64,000 nt of DNA from Methylosinus sp. H3A (GTDB lineage Bacteria > Pseudomonadota > Alphaproteobacteria > Rhizobiales > Beijerinckiaceae). This document shows positions 18,086 through 25,586 of this stretch, in pieces (within the stretch, counting starts at the first letter, position 1; every line of letters begins with the position of its first letter). Under the pieces are notes generated by a model that saw only the letters and a list, made by a program, of their open reading frames with translations, had not been told where the DNA came from and did not search any database. The stretch covers positions 992,001 to 1,056,000 of the forward strand of contig NZ_JADNQW010000005.1 of assembly GCF_015709455.1 (NCBI RefSeq), in the 5' to 3' direction. A program made the position numbers and the translations under genes.

Positions 18086-18807
18086 TGCGAGGGCTCATCC
18101 GTTTCCGCGCTGGCGCCGACGACCGACGACTTTCCCTTCGGACGGTCGGTCGGCATCGCCTCGCCAGTGACGAGATAGACGATCGTCTCGGCGACATTGG
18201 TGGTGTGATCGCCGATGCGCTCGATATTCTTGGAGCAGAACAGAAGATGCGTGCAGAAGGAGATGTTGCGCGGGTCTTCCATCATGAAGGTGAGGAGATC
18301 GCGGAACACAGAATCTTCGAGAGCGTCGAGCTCGCTGTCGTTGGTCCAGACGGCGCGGGCGCGCTCCACATCGCGCTGGGCGTAGGCGTCCAGCACGTCC
18401 TTCAATTGCATGGCGGCCACTTCCGCCATCGTCTTGAGGCCGATGACGGCGCGCGGCACGCGCGCCTCCGAGAGGATCTTCACCGTGCGCTTGGCGATGC
18501 TCTTGGCGAGATCGCCGACGCGCTCGAGATCGGCGGCGATGCGCATCGCCGCTATGCATTCGCGCAGATCGATGGCGAGCGGCTGGCGCCGCGCGATGGT
18601 GAGGATGGCGTTCTCCTCTATCTCCCGCTGCAGCGCGTCGAGGCGCTGATCGGTGGCGACGACGCGATGGGCGAGCTCTATGTCGAAATTGGCGAGCGCA
18701 TCCATGGCTTCGGCGAGCATTTTCTCCGCGATGCCCCCCATCTCGGCGATTCTGCGGCCGAGCACCTCGAGGTCGCGGTCATAGGAGCTGACGATATGTT
18801 CGCTCAT
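18082..18807 (-). CDS. phoU: Phosphate transport regulator PhoU
   Basis: A 241-residue protein of two three-helix bundles that links the Pst transporter to PhoR and keeps the regulon off when phosphate is plentiful. The metal-binding motif of the first bundle (EIEENAIL after LDALQ) and that of the second (VRDLLTF-type, here FRDLLTFM, and DHTTNVAETIVYLVTGE) are present. It lies 29 bases after pstB and overlaps phoB by 4 bases. Typical length and context. Confidence 0.95.
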   Translation of the reverse strand: MSEHIVSSYDRDLEVLGRRIAEMGGIAEKMLAEAMDALANFDIELAHRVVATDQRLDALQREIEENAILTIARRQPLAIDLRECIAAMRIAADLERVGDLAKSIAKRTVKILSEARVPRAVIGLKTMAEVAAMQLKDVLDAYAQRDVERARAVWTNDSELDALEDSVFRDLLTFMMEDPRNISFCTHLLFCSKNIERIGDHTTNVAETIVYLVTGEAMPTDRPKGKSSVVGASAETDEPSQ

Positions 18808-18836
18808 GTCTCATATTCCTCGTGCGCGTATCGCGC

Positions 18837-19622
18837 TCAGCCGAAGCGGCCGGTGATATAGTCCTGCGTCTTTTTGTTCTGCGGCGCGGTGAACAGATTG
18901 TTCGTCTCGCCGAATTCGACGAGATCGCCGAGATACATGAAGGCGGTGAAATCGGAGACGCGGGCCGCCTGCTGCATATTGTGGGTGACGATGGCGATCG
19001 TGTAGCGCTCCGACAATTCGTCGATGAGCTCCTCGATCTTCGCCGTCGAGATCGGGTCCAGCGCCGAGCAGGGCTCGTCGAACAGGATCACATCCGGCTG
19101 AATGGCGACGGTGCGGGCGATGCACAGGCGCTGCTGCTGGCCGCCCGAGAGGCCGAGGCCGCTCGAATTCAGCTTGTCGCGCACTTCGTCCCACAGCGCC
19201 GCGCCACGCAGCGCCGCCTCGACGCGGCCGTCGAGCTCGCTGCGCGACAGCTTCTCGTAGAGGCGAATGCCGAAGGCGATATTGTCGTAGATCGACATGG
19301 GGAAGGGCGTCGGCTTCTGGAACACCATGCCGACGCGCGAGCGCAGCAGGTTGAGGTCGATGCGCGGGTCCAGAATATTCTCGCCGTCGAGCAGCACCTC
19401 GCCCTCGGCGCGCTGCCGCGGATAGAGGTCGTACATGCGGTTCAATATGCGCAGCAGAGTCGATTTGCCGCAGCCGGACGGGCCGATGAAGGCCGTCACC
19501 TTATTGGTGTACAGCGGCAGCGAGATCGATTTCAGCGCGCGCGTCTGGCCGTAATAGAAGTCCAGATCGCGAACCGAGACCTTGGTTGGAATGGTGGCTT
19601 CGACAACCGGCATGGCGGTCAT
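18837..19622 (-). CDS. pstB: Phosphate ABC transporter ATP-binding protein PstB
   Basis: A 261-residue ABC ATPase. Walker A is GPSGCGKST at residues 47-55, the signature [16 protein letters not shown] lies near 160, and Walker B is [12 protein letters not shown]. The helical region [19 protein letters not shown] is characteristic of PstB. It powers phosphate import through PstC/PstA. The start at 19622 overlaps the end of pstA by 4 bases. An ATG a few codons on would give an equally plausible protein. Confidence 0.96.
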   Translation of the reverse strand: MTAMPVVEATIPTKVSVRDLDFYYGQTRALKSISLPLYTNKVTAFIGPSGCGKSTLLRILNRMYDLYPRQRAEGEVLLDGENILDPRIDLNLLRSRVGMVFQKPTPFPMSIYDNIAFGIRLYEKLSRSELDGRVEAALRGAALWDEVRDKLNSSGLGLSGGQQQRLCIARTVAIQPDVILFDEPCSALDPISTAKIEELIDELSERYTIAIVTHNMQQAARVSDFTAFMYLGDLVEFGETNNLFTAPQNKKTQDYITGRFG

Positions 19623-20458
19623 TGTTGTTTTCCCTGGCTGCTGAGCGCACGCGCGGTGATGGAGAGCAGAAGGACGGCGAGGGTGACGAGCAGAGCGCCG
19701 GTCCAGGCGAGCTGCTGCCAGTCCTTGTAGGGCGAGAGCGCGAATTGGAAGATGACGACGGGCAGGCTGGAGACCGGCGCGTTGAGGTCCGTGCTCCAGA
19801 ACTGATTGTTGAGCGAGGTGAAGAGCAGCGGCGCCGTCTCGCCGGAGACGCGCGCTATGGCCAGCAGCACGCCGGTGATGATGCCCGATTTCGCCGCGCG
19901 ATAGGCGACGCGCAGCAGCATATGCGAGCGCGGCAGGCCGAGCGCCGCCGCCGCCTCGCGCAGCGGGCTCGGCACCAGCAGCAGCATGTCCTCCGTGGTG
20001 CGCACCACGACGGGCACCACCAGCACGGCGAGCGCCAGGGCGCCGGCTATGCCGGAGAAATGCCCGACCCGCGCCACCACCACAGTATAGACGAAGAGTC
20101 CGACGACGATGGACGGCGCACTGAGCAGAATGTCGTTGATGAAGCGCACGACCATGCTGAGCTTCGAATAGCGGCCATATTCGGCCATATAGGTGCCGGC
20201 GAGCATTCCGAGCGGCGTGCCGAGCAGCACGCCGATCGTCGTCATCACCAGAGAACCGGCGATGGCGTTGAGCAGGCCGCCGGTGGCGCCGGGGGGCGGC
20301 GTCATCTCGGTGAAGACGGCCGGCGTGAGGCCGCGCGCGCCCTCATAGATCAGCGCGCCGAGGATCAGCACCAGCCAGGCGAGGCCGAAGACCGTGCCGG
20401 TCCAGCACAGCGTCGTGGCGAGCGCGTTGGTGCGGCGGCGGGAGGCGGAGATGGACAA
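19619..20458 (-). CDS. pstA: Phosphate ABC transporter permease PstA
   Basis: A 279-residue inner-membrane permease with six hydrophobic segments. The binding-protein-dependent transport motif [29 protein letters not shown], which contacts PstB, is at about 185-215. The [15 protein letters not shown] block is specific to PstA. It follows pstC by 3 bases and overlaps pstB by 4, so the three form a tight transcription and translation unit. Confidence 0.95.
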   Translation of the reverse strand: MSISASRRRTNALATTLCWTGTVFGLAWLVLILGALIYEGARGLTPAVFTEMTPPPGATGGLLNAIAGSLVMTTIGVLLGTPLGMLAGTYMAEYGRYSKLSMVVRFINDILLSAPSIVVGLFVYTVVVARVGHFSGIAGALALAVLVVPVVVRTTEDMLLLVPSPLREAAAALGLPRSHMLLRVAYRAAKSGIITGVLLAIARVSGETAPLLFTSLNNQFWSTDLNAPVSSLPVVIFQFALSPYKDWQQLAWTGALLVTLAVLLLSITARALSSQGKQQ

Positions 20459-20461
20459 GGG

Positions 20462-21493
20462 TCAGGCTCCCGATTTCTGCTCGATGCGCATCAGCATGAA
20501 GCGCGCCGCCGCCAGCACGAAGAAGGTGATGACGAAGAGGATGAGGCCGAGCTCGATCAGCGCGGAGGTGTAGAGGTCGCCGACCGCCTCGGTGAATTCA
20601 TTGGCGATCGTCGCCGAGATCGTCGTGCCCGGCGCGAGCAGCGAGCTCGACACTTTATGCGCGTTGCCGATGACGAAGGTGACGGCCATCGTCTCGCCGA
20701 GCGCGCGGCCGAGGCCGAGCATCACGCCGCCGATGACGCCGACGCGCGTATAGGGGATCACGACATAGCGCATGACTTCCCAGGTCGTGCAGCCTATGCC
20801 CGAGGCCGCCTCCTTCAGCATCGGCGGCACGGTGTCGAACACGTCCCGCGAGATGGAGGTGATGAAGGGCAGCACCATGATGGCGAGGATGAAGCCCGCC
20901 GTCAGCATGCCGATGCCATAGGGCGGGCCGGCGAACAGGCTCGACAGCACCGGAATGTCGCCGGTGAAGGAGATCAGCGCCGGCTGCACATGCTGCTGCA
21001 GGAAGGGGGCGAGCACGAACAGGCCCCAGATGCCGTAGATGATCGACGGAATGCCGGCGAGCAGCTCTATGGCGACGCCGATCGGCCGGCGCAGCGCATG
21101 GGGGCAGAGCTCGGTGAGGAAGATGGCGATGCCGAGCCCGAGCGGCACGGCGATGACCATGGCGATGGCCGAGGTCACCAGAGTTCCGTAGATGGGCGCG
21201 ACCGCGCCGAATTTCTCGGTGACCGGATTCCAGGATTCCGTCGTCAGAAAGCCGAGGCCGAAGGCCTGGATGGCCGGCAGAGAGCCATAGATCAGCGAGA
21301 AGATCACGCCGCCGAGGATGAGCAGGACGAGCACCGCCGCGGCGCGGGTCAGATTGTGGAAGAAGAAGTCGAACAGGGCCATGCGGCCGAGAACTTTCCC
21401 GCGGTCGACTTCGGCGGCGCGGGGCGGCGCTTCTACGATTGCTAGGTCCGACACGCTATTGTCTCTCGTTTGGCGGGTGAAGCCGGCTTCCAT
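20462..21493 (-). CDS. pstC: Phosphate ABC transporter permease PstC
   Basis: A 343-residue permease partner of PstA. After a cytoplasmic leader there are about six membrane segments; the coupling motif is KEAASGIGCTTWEVMRYVVIPYTRVGVIGG and GRALGETMAVTFVIGNAH follows, both PstC hallmarks. Two starts are possible: the ATG at 21493 with GGGAG at good distance, which I prefer, and a GTG at 21454. The 222 bases between it and pstS contain a stable hairpin. Confidence 0.93.
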   Translation of the reverse strand: MEAGFTRQTRDNSVSDLAIVEAPPRAAEVDRGKVLGRMALFDFFFHNLTRAAAVLVLLILGGVIFSLIYGSLPAIQAFGLGFLTTESWNPVTEKFGAVAPIYGTLVTSAIAMVIAVPLGLGIAIFLTELCPHALRRPIGVAIELLAGIPSIIYGIWGLFVLAPFLQQHVQPALISFTGDIPVLSSLFAGPPYGIGMLTAGFILAIMVLPFITSISRDVFDTVPPMLKEAASGIGCTTWEVMRYVVIPYTRVGVIGGVMLGLGRALGETMAVTFVIGNAHKVSSSLLAPGTTISATIANEFTEAVGDLYTSALIELGLILFVITFFVLAAARFMLMRIEQKSGA

Positions 21494-21662
21494 CGCGCGC
21501 TCCCGAAGGCGGATTTTTCATGTGAGGTCATAGCGCAGGTCTTTGGTGAACTCACTGCGCCGGGAGGCGCCGCGTCGAAAGGAAGCGGGGGGAGTTCGTC
21601 CTCGGGTGGGTCGTTGCGCGCCATTCCGCCACCTGTGGCTCTCGTGCGTCTGGCGTCGAGGG

Positions 21663-21700
21663 GCGCCGGCGAAATATTCCGTCAGGAATTTCGCCGGCGC
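21663..21700 (-). promoter_or_regulatory. Stem-loop between pstS and pstC
   Basis: Perfect 13-base-pair inverted repeat: gcgccggcgaaat at 21663-21675 pairs with atttcgccggcgc at 21688-21700 across a 12-base loop. No T-run follows. A hairpin just after a binding-protein gene and before its permease genes often protects the upstream transcript or partly stops transcription, giving more binding protein than permease; here that is inference. Confidence 0.65.
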
Positions 21701-21715
21701 GTATCGACGATGCGC

Positions 21716-22768
21716 TCAGTTGTTCGACGCCAGCGGCTTGCCGCTCGCGTCTTTGACATTGGCGGTCCAGCTCTTCTTGATCAGAGCCACGACATTGGCC
21801 GGCAGCGGGATATAGTCGAGCTCCTCGGCCGCCTTATTGCCCTTGGCGAAGGCCCAGCCGAAGAATTTCAGCGCCTCGGCCGCAGCCGCCGTGTCCTGCG
21901 GCGCCTTGGGCAGCAGGATGAAGGTGGCGGCGGTGATCGGCCAGGACTGCGCGCCCGGCTGGTCGGTGAGAATCTGGTAGAAGCCCGGCGCATTGGCCCA
22001 ATCGGCGTTGGAGGCCGCGGCCTGGAAGGTCGGCGTCGTCGGAGCGACGGTCTTGCCGTCCTTGTTGACGAGCTTGGTGTAGGTCAGCTTGTTCTGCTTG
22101 GCGTAGGCGTATTCGACATAGCCGATCGCGCCCTTGGTGTTGGCGACATTGTTGGCGACGCCTTCATTGCCCTTGGCGCCGATGCCGACCGGCCATTCGA
22201 CCGAGGCGTTCTCGCCGACCTTGGACTTCCAGTCCGGGCTGACCTTGGACAGATAATTGGTGAAGTTGAAGGTCGTGCCCGATCCGTCCGAGCGATGCAC
22301 GACGGCGATCGCGGCCGACGGCAGCTTGGCCTTCGGGTTCAGCTTCTTGATCGCGGCGTCGTCCCAGCTCTTGATCTCGCCGAGGAAGATGGCGCCGAGC
22401 GTCTTGCCGTCGAGGACGAGATCGCCGGAGGCGACGCCGTCCAGATTGATCACCGGCACGATGCCGCCGATCACCTGCGGCCATTGGGTGAGGCCGGCGG
22501 CCTCGAGCTCCTCGGCCTTCAACGGCTGGTCGGAGGCGCCGAAGGTCACGGTGCGGGCCTTGATCTGCTTGATGCCGCCGCCCGAGCCGATCGACTGATA
22601 ATTGAGGCCGGCTCCCGTCTCCTTCTTATAGCTGTCCGCCCATTTGGCGTAGATCGGATAGGGGAAGGTGGCGCCGGCGCCGGAGATGTCGATCGCGAAG
22701 GCGGCTCCGGCCGTCGCCACGGCCAGGCTCGTCGCCAGTGCGACACGATGAAGAACTTTGGAGAGCAT
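21716..22768 (-). CDS. pstS: Periplasmic phosphate-binding protein PstS
   Basis: A 350-residue periplasmic binding protein that delivers phosphate to PstCAB. The N-terminal signal peptide ([22 protein letters not shown]) is followed by the mature start [22 protein letters not shown], the standard PstS beginning; the phosphate-contact blocks GSGGGIKQI and [18 protein letters not shown] are present. I take the ATG at 22768, because 22 further codons upstream would spoil the signal peptide. A Pho box lies about 100 bases upstream, in the gap before phoR. Confidence 0.96.
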   Translation of the reverse strand: MLSKVLHRVALATSLAVATAGAAFAIDISGAGATFPYPIYAKWADSYKKETGAGLNYQSIGSGGGIKQIKARTVTFGASDQPLKAEELEAAGLTQWPQVIGGIVPVINLDGVASGDLVLDGKTLGAIFLGEIKSWDDAAIKKLNPKAKLPSAAIAVVHRSDGSGTTFNFTNYLSKVSPDWKSKVGENASVEWPVGIGAKGNEGVANNVANTKGAIGYVEYAYAKQNKLTYTKLVNKDGKTVAPTTPTFQAAASNADWANAPGFYQILTDQPGAQSWPITAATFILLPKAPQDTAAAAEALKFFGWAFAKGNKAAEELDYIPLPANVVALIKKSWTANVKDASGKPLASNN

Positions 22769-22863
22769 GTTCGGTCTCTTTCGAACTCGAGGTTCACTGT
22801 GTCGGCGCGCGTCCAGCGCCCCAGCGGTGGGCACACTAGAGGCCCACGGCGAGGGTTTTACGA

Positions 22864-22888
22864 CTGTCTAATGACTGTCATATGACAG
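22864..22888 (-). promoter_or_regulatory. Pho box (PhoB-binding site) upstream of pstS
   Basis: Three 7-base repeats with 4-base spacers: on the plus strand CTGTCTA, atga, CTGTCAT, atga, CAGTTTA-like; on the minus strand CTGTCAT, atga, CAGTCAT, taga, CAGTCGT. The known consensus is CTGTCAT repeated every 11 bases, so the match is close in both directions. It lies 96-120 bases upstream of the pstS start, in an AT-rich gap, and fits control of pstS-C-A-B-phoU-phoB. Confidence 0.85.
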
Positions 22889-22927
22889 TTTATCTATTTG
22901 AATATATTTACTTAATTCGTCTTTTCG

Positions 22928-23986
22928 TCAGGCGTTTTCGGCTTTTTCCGGGTCGATCAGTGGCAGAAACACCCGGAATGTGGCGCCCTTGGCTGGCGCA
23001 GAATCTATGGCGAGCCGGCCGCGATGGCGAGCCACGATATGCTTGACGATGGCCAATCCGAGCCCGGTGCCGCCCTTGGCGCGGCTCTTGCCCGCGTCGA
23101 CGCGATAGAAGCGCTCGGTGAGGCGGGGCAAATGCTCCGGCGCGATGCCGGGGCCGTGATCGCGCACCGAGAAGACGGCGGAGGCGCCGAGCGGGGAGAG
23201 AGATATCTCGACCGGCCCGGCCCCGTATTTGATCGCGTTCTCGATGAGATTTTCGGCGACGCGGGCGAGCTCGTCGCGATCGCCCGGCACGACGACCTGC
23301 CCGACGATGTCGAGCTTCAGCTCTATGCCGCCATCCTCCGCCATGGGCGCGAGCGTGTCGACGATATGGGCGACGAGAATGCCGAGATCGACCGGCGTGT
23401 CCGGGCGCAGATGGAGATGCTGCTCTATGCGCGACAGGGACAAAAGGTCGTCGACGAGCCGCGACATGCGCTGCGCCTGATCGCGCATGATGGAGAGGAA
23501 GCGGTCGCGCGCCTTCTCATCGTCGCGGGCCGGGCCCTGCAGCGTCTCCACGAAGCCGAGCAGCGAAGCGAGCGGCGTGCGCAATTCATGGCTGGCGTTG
23601 GCGACGAAATCGACGCGCATACGCTCGACGCGGCGCGATTCGGTCAGGTCGCGCAGGCTCACCACGGCGGCGTTCTCATAGCCTTCGAGGCGCAGCGGCG
23701 CGATATGCACCTCGAACCAACATTCCACCGGCAGGCGCTCGAGCCAGATGACCTTCTCCGGCTGGCCGCCGCGCAGCACGCGGTCCAGCGCGTCGAGCAC
23801 GTCGGGCGAGCGCAGGCTGCGCGCCAGCGGGTCGTTGGGGCGCAAGGACGGCAATACGGAGCGCGCGGCGCGATTGGCGGCGACGATGCGCGCCTCCGAG
23901 TCGATGACGAACACCGCCTCCGGCAGAGCGTCGATGACGAGGCCGAGCAGAGCTTCGCCCTGATAGCGTCTGCGTAGATCGGGCAT
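22928..23986 (-). CDS. phoR: Phosphate regulon sensor histidine kinase PhoR, without membrane anchor
   Basis: A 352-residue histidine kinase. A PAS domain (about 10-115) leads to the phosphoacceptor His133 in NASHELRTPLASLLGF and an ATPase domain with ENLIENAIKYG, DHGPGIA and GGTGLGLAIVKHI. The position, just before pstS and on the same strand as pst-phoU-phoB, identifies it as PhoR. Unusual: there is no N-terminal membrane segment, and an in-frame TAA only 21 bases before the ATG rules out a longer protein. Classical PhoR has one or two N-terminal helices that hold it near PstCAB-PhoU. Confidence 0.88.
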   Translation of the reverse strand: MPDLRRRYQGEALLGLVIDALPEAVFVIDSEARIVAANRAARSVLPSLRPNDPLARSLRSPDVLDALDRVLRGGQPEKVIWLERLPVECWFEVHIAPLRLEGYENAAVVSLRDLTESRRVERMRVDFVANASHELRTPLASLLGFVETLQGPARDDEKARDRFLSIMRDQAQRMSRLVDDLLSLSRIEQHLHLRPDTPVDLGILVAHIVDTLAPMAEDGGIELKLDIVGQVVVPGDRDELARVAENLIENAIKYGAGPVEISLSPLGASAVFSVRDHGPGIAPEHLPRLTERFYRVDAGKSRAKGGTGLGLAIVKHIVARHRGRLAIDSAPAKGATFRVFLPLIDPEKAENA

Positions 23987-24017
23987 GGTCCCTCGGTCGG
24001 ATTAATCGCGACCGAAA

Positions 24018-24075
24018 GCGAGCCTGATGGCTCGCGGTCCGGAGCGCGCATTGGACCGCGAGCCTTCAGGCTCGC
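24018..24075. repeat. Pair of inverted palindromic repeats (GCGAGCC-GGCTCGC family)
   Basis: Two 23-base elements of the form gcgagcctgatggctcgcggtcc, at 24018-24040 and, inverted with one change, 24053-24075. Each is itself a 7-base-pair hairpin with a 4-base loop. They sit between the YbhN-like gene and phoR. Related copies occur at 32656, 32685 and, inside a gene, 32864. Confidence 0.85.
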
Positions 24076-24102
24076 ATCGGAAGCGAGCGGCTGGAAGGCG
24101 GA

Positions 24103-25299
24103 TCATTCTCTCGCCTCCAATATACGCGCGATCGTCTCGCGCAGGCTGTTCCAGCGCCGCGAGCCCTCGTCGGCGCCAAGAAGCGCGAGCGCGAGTATGA
24201 AGGGCAGGAAATAATAGATGACGCGGAACAGCAGCAGCGAGGCGAGCAGGCTCTCCTGCGAATGCGACGGCAGCGCGTTCAGCATCGTCGCCTCGAACAC
24301 GCCTATGCCGCCCGGCGCATGGCTGATGACGCCGAGAATGCAGGCGAAGACATAGACCGAGACGAAAGTCGCGAAGTCGAGATTCACATCCTGCGGCAGC
24401 AGCGCATAGAGCGCGGCGGCCGCGCAGCACAGATCGGCGACGCCGAGCAACGTCTGGCCGACGGTGGGCGCGAGCCCCGGCAGCTCGAAGAAATGCCCGC
24501 GCAGCCGCACCCGACGGCGGCGCAGCGACACCCAGACGACATAATAGCCGACGCCGGCGCAGATCATGAGGCCGAGCACGAAATTGGCGAAGGCCGGCAG
24601 TTTGTCGATCGCGCCGATCTCGCTGGCGCGCGCCATGAGGCCGACGCCCACGACGGAGGTCATGCCGAGCCAGAAGGTCACGCCCGCGATGACGGTGATA
24701 TTGGCGACCTGCACGGCGGTCACGCCGACGCGCGCGTAGATCCAATAGCGGACCGCCGCGGCGGTGACGACGGGAAAGCCGAGATTGAAAGAGAAGGCGT
24801 AGCTCGCGAAAGAGGCGAGCGCGGCGACGCGGTAGCGCACACGCAGCCGCAATTGGCGCAGCGCCAGCGCGTCATAGCCGGTGAGCGCGACATAGGAGAG
24901 CGCGGTGAGCAGCAAAGCGGCGAAAATCTGCTCGGCGCTCATCGCCGCTATGGCGGCGCGGACGTCGGAGAATTTGACGCTCGAGATCGCGCTCGCCAGA
25001 GCAAAGCCCGCCAGCGCGAAGACGGCGAGGCTGGCGATTCCGCCGAGCGCCTTGCCGAGGTTGGGCGCGATATAGCGCCGCGCTGTCGCCAGCAGGTCGA
25101 GACCGGCGGCGCCCTGATCGGGATTCGGCTTCTCCTCGGCGGGCGCGGCGACGCCCGTCTCGTCGAGATCGCTGTCTGGCCGCTTCAATTTCTCTTTTTC
25201 CTCGAGGCGTCTTCGAATATGCGCGGAATATGCCTCTTCGATACGACGTCGGGCGGCGGAATTCAAAGGCGACCGACGGGCCTCGCGGCGTCCGTTCAT
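24103..25299 (-). CDS. YbhN/UPF0104-type integral membrane protein
   Basis: A 398-residue protein with a charged cytoplasmic N terminus of about 85 residues and roughly eight membrane helices, of the lysylphosphatidylglycerol-synthase transmembrane-region superfamily. Landmarks are TALSYVALTGYDALALRQL, SFNLGFPVVTAAAVRYW and the conserved SHAPGGIGVFEATML near the end. Only the membrane (flippase-like) part is present, with no C-terminal aminoacyl transferase domain, so it is not a full MprF. The substrate is unknown. It lies upstream of phoR with a 116-base gap holding the repeat pair. Confidence 0.78.
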   Translation of the reverse strand: MNGRREARRSPLNSAARRRIEEAYSAHIRRRLEEKEKLKRPDSDLDETGVAAPAEEKPNPDQGAAGLDLLATARRYIAPNLGKALGGIASLAVFALAGFALASAISSVKFSDVRAAIAAMSAEQIFAALLLTALSYVALTGYDALALRQLRLRVRYRVAALASFASYAFSFNLGFPVVTAAAVRYWIYARVGVTAVQVANITVIAGVTFWLGMTSVVGVGLMARASEIGAIDKLPAFANFVLGLMICAGVGYYVVWVSLRRRRVRLRGHFFELPGLAPTVGQTLLGVADLCCAAAALYALLPQDVNLDFATFVSVYVFACILGVISHAPGGIGVFEATMLNALPSHSQESLLASLLLFRVIYYFLPFILALALLGADEGSRRWNSLRETIARILEARE

Positions 25300-25419
25300 A
25301 GGATTTTCGATCCCTGTTGCGCGACCCCGGCGAGCCTTCGACGGGGGAAACGTCCGGGGGGAGGGGATGGTTCGGTTTCGCCCCGAAGCGTGACGATAAG
25401 ATGACGCGACGGCCGCGGC

Positions 25420-25499
25420 TCAGAACAGGCCGTGGACGAACCAGCGCGGATCGGCGCTATCACGGCCGATGAGCCCCTCGCGGAACAGCCAGAAGCGCG
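25420..25499 (-). pseudogene. Gene remnant: C-terminal end resembling ImuB (Y-family polymerase-like protein)
   Basis: On the minus strand a reading frame ends RFWLFREGLIGRDSADPRWF, then VHGLF and a stop at 25420-25422. The pattern RFWLFREGL...PRWF.HGLF is the end of ImuB proteins as I remember it. About 26 codons survive with no start, and the frame is interrupted at about 25500 by the unrelated plus-strand remnant. I read it as the scar of a deleted SOS-mutagenesis gene. A search would be needed to confirm the family. Confidence 0.5.
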
Positions 25500-25580
25500 A
25501 AGCTCGCCGGCCGCATCTGGGTGGAGGAGACGCCGGGCGGCGGCGCCACGTTCAAGCTCGCCTTCGAGAAGGTCGACTGA
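25500..25580 (+). pseudogene. Gene remnant: C-terminal end of a histidine-kinase ATPase domain
   Basis: On the plus strand the last 26 codons read LAGRIWVEETPGGGATFKLA, then FEKVD and TGA at 25578-25580. GGRIWVEETPGGGATF is the closing G-box region of a sensor kinase ATPase domain. Nothing upstream in this frame continues the kinase. It abuts the ImuB-like remnant and ends 7 bases before the end of the convergent diguanylate cyclase gene, so the loss took the front of the kinase gene only. Confidence 0.6.
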
Positions 25581-25586
25581 GCGCGC

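Noticed and set aside
19586..21445. A 619-codon open frame opposite pstB, pstA and pstC
   Set aside because: Very charged, repetitive shadow sequence; the opposite strand encodes standard Pst proteins with overlapping starts and stops.
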